Below, in pieces: positions 45,306 through 55,204 of a DNA stretch of 64,000 nt. Position 1 is the stretch's first letter. Each line of letters begins with the position of its first letter. Source of the stretch: Isoetes taiwanensis (lineage: Eukaryota > Streptophyta > Lycopodiopsida > Isoetales > Isoetaceae). Location of the stretch: assembly GCA_021234155.1 (NCBI GenBank), contig JAJEKV010000014.1, positions 4,917,563 through 4,981,562 of the forward strand, read 5' to 3'. Both the position numbers and the translations under genes were made by a program. The notes beneath the pieces were generated by a model. It was given only the letters and a program-made list of their open reading frames with translations. It did no database searches and was not told where the DNA came from.

Positions 45306-46858
45306 TGTGACGCTCCTTGCGCTATATACGACAGCCCGCCGTATACATCGAAGGATCTTCCCCATCCAACGGCACCCGTCGTATGGGCCCTCTGTCTAAC
45401 TCGTGTCTGGGGTCCAGACGATCGAGTAGAGGACACAGAGGTGTCATTCCGTCCCGTCCTCTATGGGGTCCCTATGTCAGCGGAAGCAAAAATATACAAC
45501 ATAAGCACTAGCTACAATAACAATAAACTACCTCGAAGGGTAGTGATAATCCATCTAACCATGTCATCAAATACAACAATACGATGAATGCGTCAAATAC
45601 ATCAAATAGAGGCTCCTACCCAGGGCTCAGACTCAAGGGGGAGTCGACTGACGGCTGGGGCCTCCAGATAGAACAGACCGAGTTATGGCAATGACTTGGG
45701 CTGGCAATAGACAATGGCTAGGGTTGACCACTCCATCCGCCCCTCCTGTGCATACTTTGCAGATAGGCTAAATCAGGCTCTGACGTGACTGTAACCTGCC
45801 GGAGACGTAATCCCATGGTATCACCCAACGAGACTACTCCGGGTTGCATCTCCCCGGTCCGATGAGGTAGGAAGGGTTGCATCTCCCCCTCCCGGAGTGC
45901 AGTGGCTCCATGGGCGGCTAGAGGATCGTGGCGACACACGTCCATACCCGACTGAACTCCCCAAAACAAGAGCCAAGCCGACACTTGCAACTCTTGAGAG
46001 TCAGGGCGACACCATTGACCCAGGAAGTGTCGGACCCATACCCAGCCCACGCGAAGTGACCGACTATGAGTCTAGCCCGCTATGAGACCCCAGTAGCCGC
46101 GCTCAGCAGGGTCCTCCCTCCACTTTGCCACTGACCCCGTTGTGTGGTGCTCAGTCATTCCATAGCCTCCGTAGCCAGGTGGGCTCTATGCACAGGCCGC
46201 ATAATAATGGGAACTAGTGGGTCTAAACTAGGAGCATCATCTACTAGTGGCTACTAGGTCTCTACCCCCCTTCCCAATACACAAGAGGTGCAAATATGAG
46301 ATCAACCAACATCATATCAACATAATCTTGATAATAAAAGAGAATAACAACTAATCCTAATCACATACATCTAACCTATAATTAGGGTTCATTGATTAGG
46401 GTTCATGTTCAGAACAATAGGTTCTAGAATGGCTCTACTGCAATACTGGAATCTATTCGAAATACCTGCCCCTGACGCGCTACCGCTAATTCCCTGGTTC
46501 TCCATCTCTGGCAACTGCTGCTGCAACCCAGGCTGTCGAAGACGGTCTTCGAGTCGGAGCTCTGATCACGAACTGGTGGGTCTGAGGTTGGTGGAGCCAA
46601 AAGTGGCTAGGGTTTAGGGTTTAGCCTTTTTATATGTTAGGGTTTACATGAGTGCCACTTGGCTCCTATAGGTGAGTCTATGTGGTGGTATGCCTATGAG
46701 GTGAGGCCATGTGGAAATGGCTTCTTACCTTAGGTTGGCTAAGTTATAGATAACTTAGTCATTACCCCCACATTGGTCGTATACATGTCTAGGGATGTAG
46801 AAATGTATGGTGACGTGACTATACGTATGTATGCCGTATATTTTAGGGGAACGTCACA
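45306..46858 (-). repeat. 5' LTR of the chromovirus
   Basis: 1553 bp with TGTGACG..CGTCACA ends, partner of 27578-29120. It carries the TATA/telobox block at 46610-46647. Confidence 0.95.
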
Positions 46859-46863
46859 AATGC
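46859..46863. repeat. target-site duplication, right
   Basis: AATGC, matching 27573-27577. Confidence 0.9.
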
Positions 46864-47260
46864 AATCTCTGACATATGTCAATAATATATGGGAGAATTG
46901 GCAGGAGACCACATTCCATCTGGACATTTTCAATATAATTACCAATATTGTAGATGCTATTTCAGACATGCAAAATTCCTCTGTTCATCAACGGTCCTCA
47001 AAACCTTAGTCGAGGGTGAAAAACGGGCATTTATATCACTAATCAATAAACACGAGCATGGCAGCAGGAACGGTCTCTATCCTACGTCATCACAATACAA
47101 GGTAAAAAACAAACTCAAATCACGTGTGTTCATGGACTAAGACAAAAATCATTACTATGTAGGCACTGCATTATCAGGCATTGGCCATTAATATCGAATC
47201 TGACCTCGAAAATTTATAAACAGACTAGTGTTCAAAGTGGGGGTAAAAAATTTCTTGTAT
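46864..47260. other. no gene recognised
   Basis: Flank of the chromovirus insertion. Before insertion it was continuous with sequence left of 27573. Confidence 0.4.
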
Positions 47261-47349
47261 TTTTAATATCCACTACAGATCAGTAGACACACCCACCAGT
47301 AATGCCATCGACGACCAGATAAATTTCTTGTTTTTTAATGTCCAGTAGA

Positions 47350-47800
47350 GATAAGCTAAAAATTTTACGTCCACGAGGGCCCAATCGAGCCATGGACAAG
47401 TACATGTAGAGGGCAAGAGCCCAAAATAGAACTTGGGGACGAAGCCCCATTATTAGACACAAAAACAAATAATAATTATAGACAAATATAAAGAACATCA
47501 GGGCTATATAAAAACTGTCCAACTTTTGTTGCAGGCGAGCTTCACATTCCGACATAATTCCTCCTTCTATCTGTTGAGCTGTACTGGGGTGAGATCCTTT
47601 TGAAAGAAGAAGGTGGTCCCTTTCAGATCATTGTCGTGCCTGAGGATATGAAGCCGAGAGATAGTATCTGGAAAATGAACTAGGAGGTGACGTGGGCTGT
47701 CGGGCCGTGCTACTCCGACTCGACACATCGAGCTGCATGTATGTGCATCACTTATGTGAAAAAACGTACCGGCTCATCCATAGCAGGATAACCACTAGTT
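47350..47800 (-). mobile_element. second ORF1-only LINE copy
   Basis: The minus strand reads VGVARPDSPRHLLVHFPDTI, then SRLHILRHDNDLKGTTF, QKDLTPVQLNR, a stop, and KEELCR. It is plainly homologous to ORF1 at 26136-26666. It then passes within about 170 bp into the same 3' UTR (GGGGCTTCGTCCCCAAG, CCTCGTGGACGTAAAATTTT). Partial copies of the extreme 3' end are also at about 47260-47284 and 47331-47353. ORF1 here has stops. Confidence 0.65.
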
Positions 47801-48149
47801 TTCGCAATACTGATGATACACAGGTTCAGGGCTGTGTGTGCTGCTCATCCTTTGGTGTCCAATCCGACCTATCTCAGAGATGGGAGTATTTTCCTGTCCA
47901 ATGTTCAATAAGTCTCAGTGGACGTTTGCATGGACATGTCTAGGCTGAGGGATTAATACAGACCACACTACCATTGCTTTGTGATACCACCCGAACCGGA
48001 ATGCCAGGTATTCGTGTTTTGGCACTTTAACGACACGTCGGCATATTTCTGCGTACTTGTCCTAGCGCGTTTTGCCCTTCACGTTATATGTCCCTACAGC
48101 TCACTTCCTCCTAGCAGCCAATTTTCGACCTGTCGGAACTTGGTCAGCT
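47801..48149 (+). promoter_or_regulatory. presumed promoter and 5' UTR of the PEF gene
   Basis: No clear TATA box. A moderately GC-rich stretch at about 48030-48140 precedes the ATG at 48150 and is the likely 5' UTR. The left part is LINE-derived. Confidence 0.3.
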
Positions 48150-51100
48150 ATGGCGGATGAGCACCTGCGCATGTGGTTTGAGTCCGTTGACACTGATAGG
48201 TCTGGTTCTATCAATGTTTCTGAGCTTCAGGTATGTTTACTTCCGTGACCTTCCCGTCATCTTATTTGTCTGTGAACTTAAAACTCCTGATTTTATATTG
48301 CAGGGGGCACTTGCAGCTGGAAATCTGCGCTTTCCCATTTCTGTAGTTCATCAAATGATTCGGTAAGCCTCTCAATGCAATCCAACAAAGAGAATTTGAT
48401 AAAAACATTTTCATATTAAACTTTTAGCTTCTAACAAGTTTTCACCGTCCAAGTGAAGTACTGCATGCGTTTGTTGCGGGATGTATTCTTCTGCTCGTAG
48501 TCAAGGCCTTTTTCACTATGGCGCTAGTTGATCAGAAATTGTACTTGAATTCAACATAGATAGCTTTCTGAGCCCAGGTGTAGCCTTAAACACCATGGCA
48601 TAAGAAAGATTAGATTTTTTTTACAGTTCAGTATATTTGAGGGATTAGGAACCTGCATCTTGGTTCAGGATTGGGTTCAGGCTGCAAGCTCCATGATGAT
48701 TTCTTCAGTGATTCTCAAATACTAAGGCTTTATGTGGAAAAATAGTGTTTCATTTAGAAAAGTGCACAAATAAGCTGCTTAATAATTTTCCACGAAACCA
48801 TCCAAATATTGCAATTGTATGATGATTGGATTGTGGCTATCGCCAGTGCAATCCTGTACCTGAAGTAAAGGTCATATGCAAGCATAAAATTCAGATGCTA
48901 TTTATCTGATGTATACGCAGTCTGTTGTATAGGTGCCACATTTTAGAGATGTATATTAATTTTTGTTTTGCTGTTGCAGGATGTATGATATTGATCAAAG
49001 TGGAACAATGTCATTCCAAGGTAACGCTTTTGCAAGCTGGTCTACTTGAAAATAAGTACCTTAAAATTCTGAACTTGCATTTATTGGTATCCAGAGTTTG
49101 TGGGCCTGCATAAGTTCCTTACGCTGGTAAGAGGTCTTCTTTCCATTCCACATGTGTTAAAGTTTGCACGTTCGGTTGTGGTCATCCATTCTGTTGAATC
49201 ACCATATTGGTCCTCTTCATTGCCCTGTATATTACTTACGATATTACCACTTATAGAGGACGGTTGTGATCATTTAGTATAGCAATTCCACCTGTGCATA
49301 AAAGATTGATCTTACAAATAACTGAAAGAATGGATTTTGAACTGAAGTCAAAGTCGCATGGAAGAAATTGTTAATTATATCACAAACTTTAAATAAGTCC
49401 ATTGAAACAAAAACTGACATAAGACATTCTTGGCCAAGATGTTTTTTTGGATCATGTCATAATGTTTACTAGATTGAACTTGTTTTCTCCAGCCATAGAC
49501 TGTAACATATATCCATGCACTCTTCTGCAGAATTAATAACACATACATGTCCGGTTGCCCGGCTCATACAACTGTCCATCTGTATGTATGCCAGTAATGA
49601 GACGAATATCAAAAACTTAGAAGTAGATGGGATTAAATGTTTAGTAAGCTTTTTGGCTTGGGACCAGAATGTATTCACAAGTCCTTTAGAGGAAGAACAT
49701 TCCATTCATGAATGCTTTATCTCTATAGTCAGCTGACGCTGCATTTCACATCTGCAGGTGCAGAGTTCATTCACCTCTAATGCAAGGTGTGTGATTTTTC
49801 TTCTTTTCACGTCCTTAATAGGCTACCAATATAAATTCGAAGGCAAGGAATTGAATAGCTTCAAACAAATTCCAGATTTTCTTTACTTACCATTATTCTT
49901 TCAGGGCAGGAAGTCTTGGGCTAAACGAAACTTATGCGGTATATTCTCTTGCTTTGGAAGATGTAAATTACTAAATATAATTAAATAAATGTTCATGTGT
50001 TGAAGGGCAGGCAGACATGAGCCATTTAGATGAAGTAAAATTTTATTTATGTGAGTTTATATGGTAGCAATGCTTTCTACTGTGCATATGTGCGTGTTCT
50101 GCATACAGATAATCGTATTCTTTGCAGGCACTCAAGCAGGCTGGTTTTTCCCTTGACCAACCTTCCTTCTATGCAGCTTGCCAGGTATATTGTAGGGAAT
50201 TCATTTTCAGTTTACTTATTATTTTCTAATTTATCTAGCACATGCACTATAAAGCCCTACTTGTTAGCCGTGACACCACTTGCATCTTATCTTCTTATAA
50301 GCTTTAAGAAAATGAAGATAAGCTGCTATCCTTGACCAACCAACCTTCTATGCAGCTTGCCACGTATATTGTAGAGAGTTATTTTTTATCTAATTTATCT
50401 AGCACGTGCACTATAAACCCCTACTTGATGGACGTGACTTCAAAGTTAACCAATTTTATCTTATCTTGTCTTGTAATAAGCTTTGAGAAAGTGAAGATAA
50501 GCTGCTATAGCATTAGTATTGCAGTCCATACCTCCTTGTGGCATTCGTTTAACTACATTATCACCTTACATAACTTATTATTATATGCTTCACCATTGTT
50601 TTTTGGCAGAGCTTTGATCCGAGCAGAAGTGGAAAATTTCGATTGGATGATTATATTTCCTTGTGCATATTCCTACAATCTGCTAAGTAAGCATGCAAAT
50701 TGCTCAATTTTATTTGCTGTACAAGATAATATTTTAAAGTTTCGATTTCAGTTTAGTTAAGAACGTCACCAAATTAGCAATTTATGTGTTTGTCGTTTGA
50801 GCTTACATTCCTAGCTTGTGCTGTAATCCTGATCCTTAATTCGCATTTTCGTGTATTGGCAATGATGTGTTTGATCTGATTGAGCATTACTAGTTCTTCC
50901 ACATACCATCTCTTACACAGCATAAGATGGTCTCGAAATACAGATATTCCTGAATTCATGTCCAAAATAATTACTTACAAGTCTGTTGCTATTATTCTTA
51001 ATTGATTTTTCCTTCGTTCCTACATTTTTTAAGTCCATCCTATTACCACGTGCAGAAATTTGTTTGGCGCATTTGATGTCAGTAAGCAGGGAAGAGTAAC

Positions 51101-51224
51101 ACTCGATTTTAACCAATTTGTGTATTCTGGTACATAATCTGATTGTCTCAATATCATCTATTTCAGCTTTGTTTTTCGTCTCATGTATGGCTTTAATTTT
51201 TCAGCTGCCAACCTAAGGATATGA
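48150..51224 (+). CDS. penta-EF-hand calcium-binding protein (ALG-2/PDCD6-like)
   Basis: Ten exons join to an uninterrupted 167-residue protein: 48150-48230, 48304-48362, 48980-49020, 49095-49126, 49758-49786, 49905-49938, 50128-50184, 50610-50686, 51056-51129, 51205-51224, all with GT..AG introns. EF-hand loops are DTDRSGSINVSE (EF1), DIDQSGTMSFQE (EF2), a degenerate middle loop (residues about 76-90), DPSRSGKFRLDD and DVSKQGRVTLDF. The order and the C-terminus fit the penta-EF-hand family, whose members bind Ca2+, dimerise through EF5 and act at membranes. The start ATG is the first in a short 5' exon. The Gly/Pro-rich N-terminal tail of many family members is missing. Not part of any repeat, and the only fully intact gene here. 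Confidence 0.92.
50151..50510 (+). repeat. 180-bp intragenic duplication including most of exon 7
   Basis: CCTTGACCAACCTTCCTTCT and the following exon and intron sequence (50151 to about 50328) recurs diverged at about 50329-50510 (CCTTGACCAACCAACCTTCT). In the second copy the exon's donor site reads CCACGTAT instead of CCAGGTAT, so it should stay intronic. Confidence 0.85.
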
Positions 51225-51379
51225 ATTTGCTCCCATGTATCGACCAAATACAAAATGTTTGAAGAGGTTATGGAGGTTTTCACACAAAAATTGTTACAAT
51301 GGTTGCTCATTTGCTAGTATCACTTATATCTATGAGCAAGTTATTGTGTCAAGTGGTGGCTGTTGAAACACTATGGGCT

Positions 51380-51423
51380 TCCATCCTAAGTGGTTGTTAT
51401 GGGCTTCCATCCTAAGTGGTTGC
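51380..51423. repeat. short tandem duplication
   Basis: ATGGGCTTCCATCCTAAGTG plus GTTGTT/GTTGCC twice, just downstream of the PEF gene. Confidence 0.75.
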
Positions 51424-51491
51424 CTTTTCTGCTTTGATGGGAATTTGAAATTTTTTTATTTTGTTCTCTTTGGTTTATAAGAGCTATTAAA

Positions 51492-51643
51492 GACAACGAT
51501 CTGTATCACACGAGCCACAATATTTGTGGAGGACTTTGGCATTGCACATGCGTATGTTCATCGAAAGACAACAATCTGTATCACACGAGCCACAATATTT
51601 GTGGAAGACTTCGGCATTGAACATGCGTATGTTCATCAAAAGA
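51492..51643. repeat. 76-bp tandem duplication
   Basis: A block with CTGTATCACACGAGCCACAA and GCGTATGTTCATC occurs at about 51492-51567 and 51568-51643, about 93% alike by eye. Confidence 0.85.
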
Positions 51644-51996
51644 AAAATTGTTCCAGTGTGATTCAACTTTGGAGTTGCATGCTCGGGGAATATCCAATGT
51701 TACTTTTATTTGGTTATTTGTGTATGGCCGTTGGCTTTTTTCAAAATTTAGATCTCCACTAGATCACCAATTTTGAAGAAGTGGAAACGAAATCACAAAG
51801 TATGTTATGATGTGGAAGGTAGGTTGGGATGGCATTCTTGGCCATTGAGCTACTTGTCGAATCCGAGATCCAAAGTGTCGTGTCGAATAAGGACGGATAT
51901 GATGATTGGATCTTGTAGACGAAGCTTCCAGATTTTGTAGGTCATTAGATGGCCAAGTTTGCCAAACTAGTTTGCCTGTGGCTTTGTGTTGTGTGT

Positions 51997-53060
51997 AAGA
52001 ATTGAATTGGTTTTTATTGTCCACGGAGACCATTGGCCTATGAGACTATATAATATACATATTATTGTTAGGATTAAAAAAGTCCTGCCCCGGAGGTTTT
52101 CGAGGGAAAACCTTGACAATAATAGGTACTACTAGGATTAAAAAAAACCTCGTCTCGGAGCTACCTTGGCAATAATAGGTATGTTGAGAGATTGTACAAT
52201 GATATATTACAATAGTGCATTATGATGCATGTCAGTGCATTGGCTGAGGATATAACTGATTGCGTGCATCTACGATGTCCCGGAGGTAAGAAGCTAGTAA
52301 ACCCACTGAAGTTGTGTCCAACAGTGTATGTAGCTGCGGGTTAGGCAAGACCAACTCAACATAGCTGGGCTAGATGTAATTGAATGCCGGACATTGCTAC
52401 AAAGTGTGGCTTTCATCTTCAATAGAACCCTGTTAGCAACAAGATATAGTGTATGCTTACGCGCCTCCCCATCCTATCTGCACGTCTCAATTCGCAGACA
52501 ATATGCATCTGTGCGAATGGAAGCTATCAATCTGCATTTTTTCAGTCGCAAATATGTACAGAAGTGTGGATCTGGATCTTGTGTAAGTGTGGGGTTGATC
52601 CGGAGCTTGTAGTGTGCAGTCTTACAAGGACACTTGCATTCCAAAGCTTGTTGAGGAAGCAAGCATCGAGGTATTGCCACAGGTGATGGTGGTCCTCTTC
52701 AGTTTCAACTTGTATGCACCTACTCTTGCACATTCCATTTGAAGAACTACTGTACTCGCCTCTCCTTCTGGCACGCCTTGAGGCGCTACGGGCCCATGGC
52801 CACCGTACAAACTAGGTTGGGGAGATGTTCATTGCCTATATTGGCTATATTCTGGAAGTAGATAATGTGCAGTCAAATGCAGCCCATTGAAGAGGCAAGA
52901 AACTTCTGCAAAAGGATCTGATATTAGACTATGGACCTCGAATGCTCATGTTAGAAAGGCTTTTGGTACCTGCTCCAGTTTATTCCATGTGGCGGGGGAT
53001 ATAATAGGATCCCAGACTTCGACCCCACATAAAAGAACAGGTTCCACTACAGCTCTGAAC
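51997..53060 (-). pseudogene. LINE ORF2 C-terminal relic with 3' end
   Basis: The minus strand at about 53040-52950 reads VLLCGVEVWDPIISPATWNK and LEQVPKAFLT. This is the end of a LINE ORF2 ('LLYG.E.W...I....W...E..QK.FL'), downstream of the reverse transcriptase. Decayed sequence continues to about 52250. At 52040-51997 comes GGTCTCCGTGGACAATAAAA and an AATTC-type tail, the same 3' end as the ORF1-only copies. This links those tails to an L1-type parent with ORF2. Confidence 0.6.
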
Positions 53061-53342
53061 AAGTGTAATGGGTGAAAGCATGTTGTAGTGGAACACCCTG
53101 GGTGTCCCCCCTGTCCCCCCTAAAAATGTGGTGGGAGATATCAAATTTGTGGTGCGATTTTAAATGTTTGTTTGGCGCCTAGTGCATATACTGCCCGGAT
53201 TCAATCATTTCTTGAACTGCAACAACCCGATTCCTCGCCACCCGTCCTATTCCAATTTCCCTCGCCACCGCCCCATTCCAATCTCCACCGAACCGATTTC
53301 TAAACCCACGACCCACCCGCGCCTTTCACGAAGCACACGGCT

Positions 53343-53588
53343 ATGGCGCTTAAATGCGTTGTGGATCAATCCGGTTCATACCTTCAATCATTTAATTTGG
53401 AAGCAAATCTGCCTAAAATCTCAAACCGAGACGCGGGTAAGAGAAAGAGAACTCGAGAACAAGAACGGGATCATAAAAGATGCCAAAGGAAAAAGACAAA
53501 GGGAAGCGAAAGAAGAATTAGCAAAAAAATTGCATCAGCGAGAGGGAGGATCCACGAAACGCCTCTACTAGGCGTCGGATGGTATTAA
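53343..53588 (+). CDS. small basic ORF, unknown
   Basis: 81 codons from ATG: SGSYLQSFNLEANLPKI then a very basic stretch (GKRKRTREQERDHKRCQRKK). It could be the N-terminal exon of the transposase-like gene at 55205-56671, or a chance ORF; no domain seen. Confidence 0.3.
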   Translation: MALKCVVDQSGSYLQSFNLEANLPKISNRDAGKRKRTREQERDHKRCQRKKTKGSERRISKKIASARGRIHETPLLGVGWY

Positions 53589-53599
53589 AATTGTTATCT

Positions 53600-54295
53600 T
53601 CATTTCATAGCACCACTAAAGGCTTGTCTAACAAAATGATAAGAAAGAGGTTTTACTAGATTTTCTCAAGGATGACACAATGGACGGCAGTACTTGGCTA
53701 AGAGTCGAAAGATTTGCAAACCAAGAGCATTGTGGTCGACAACCCTCGGGTCTTCCATTCAACTTGTGAAGAAGTCTAACAAAGAATGACGGTTTAGCGA
53801 CCAAGAGTAGTTGCCTTGCTATGGCCGTAAGAGGAAGCATTAATACCGAAAGTGCTAATCCCGCTCGGTGCTTTCGGGGTTTTGGTAAAAGCTATTTGCT
53901 GGGTGTTCATCCTAGGAATCTTACCAAAGCAAAATTGAAGAGGGAAGAGATAGATTGCAAAGGGGAAATGGGTTTTGTACAAAAGAGTTAGAAGAAGCGG
54001 TCATGCAATTCCCAATTGGCGTCATAGAACTTGTGCGGTAATTTTGGACCTAAAAATAGTAGGGTCTCTCAAATGCAAAGGATGTTAAATTGAGGAAGAT
54101 TGAGCGAAATGTAAGAGAGGATCATGCCACTCACTATCCGGAAGAATCACGGGTTATTTCATTTCTTCATCTTCACCACATTTTTATTGTTAATGTGGTA
54201 TGTGGTATGTGGTTAGTGATTGCTTGTGATATGTGGTTCTTTGTGGTTAGTGATTGCTTGGGGTGTGTGGTGCCTATTAATCTTTGTGATATATG
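53600..54295. other. no clear gene; possible coding remains of the transposase-like gene
   Basis: Short coding-like bits such as KGLSNKMIRKRF (about 53622) occur between stops. They may belong to the broken gene that reads on from 55200. Confidence 0.3.
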
Positions 54296-54860
54296 ATATG
54301 TCTTTGCCTAGTGTGGTGAGGCACGTGGTGTGAAATAAATGCTTGTCAATATATGCTTTGTGGTGCCTAGTGTGGTGAATAATGGTGTAAAATACATGCT
54401 TTGTAATATATGCTATGTGGTGCCTAGTGTGGTGAAAAATATGGTGTAAAATAAATGCTCTAAATATACGCTTTGTGGTGCCTAGTGTGGTGAATAACAT
54501 GGTGTAAAATAAATCTTTGTAATATATGCTATGTGGTCCCTAGTGTGGTGAATAACATGGTGTGGTGCCTAGTGTGGTGCCTAGTGTGGTGAAAAAATAT
54601 GGTGTAAAATAAATCTTTGTAATATATTCTATGTGGTGCCTAGTGTGGTGAATAACGAGATGTAAGATGAATGCACGTAATATATGCTATGTGGTGCCTA
54701 GTGTGGTGAAAAATATGGTATACAATAAATTATGTAATATATGCTTTGTGGTGCCTAGTGTGGTGAATAAGGAGGTGTAAGATGAATGTCCATAATATAT
54801 GCTATGTGGTGCCTAGTGTGGTGGAAAATGTAGTGTGCAATAAATATCTTTGATCACCTT
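54296..54860. repeat. minisatellite of about 62 bp, roughly nine units
   Basis: Each unit has GTGGTGCCTAGTGTGGTGAA, then an A/T-rich half with TAATATATGCT. Units differ by small indels; near 54560 the core TGGTGCCTAGTG is itself reiterated. It lies inside the span of the transposase-like gene. Confidence 0.9.
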
Positions 54861-55204
54861 GTTATCTTCCTTGCAGTTTGCAATTGTTCAGAAATTCAAG
54901 ACGGAACATCCTAGTGTTATGATCAAACAGAGGATGTTTGAAAAAAGTGAAACCATGGTTTGTTGTAAAATTAAAGGACTTCAATAGTTCTTCTTTGTAT
55001 ATACCATGTTAGAATCACGGATGCTAATAGATGGCTTCAATGGTATGAGAACTAAGCACCCAAAAAGGCTGCAATTTGACTTGTCGGCTTTGCGGTCAAC
55101 ATATATATGGTGAATGCACCGCCCTGAATACAAAATAAGTAGCACAAGAAGTTTATGTGAGAAAACTAGCTTCCAACCTTACCATAAGAGGGAATGCATT
55201 CTAG

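Larger units (their letters stand above)
27578..46858 (-). mobile_element. complete Ty3/gypsy chromovirus with nested insertion
   Basis: Both LTRs begin TGTGACG and end CGTCACA. In minus-strand order: 5' LTR 46858-45306, PBS 45304-45291, leader with nested array C (45091-39192), extra coding DNA (about 38880-34800), gag (34601 to about 33330), protease, RT, RNase H, integrase with chromodomain (ending 29770), polypurine tract 29135-29121, 3' LTR 29120-27578. A 5-bp target duplication AATGC flanks it. The domain order and the C-terminal chromodomain define a chromovirus. Small frame breaks in gag and RT fall in the clustered variant pattern described under findings and may be artefacts. The 19.3-kb length is inflated by array C. 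Confidence 0.95.

Noticed and set aside
53164-53571. 135-codon plus-strand ORF overlapping the small basic ORF
   Set aside because: Low-quality composition, and the overlapping frame starting at 53343 is more protein-like; probably a shadow.
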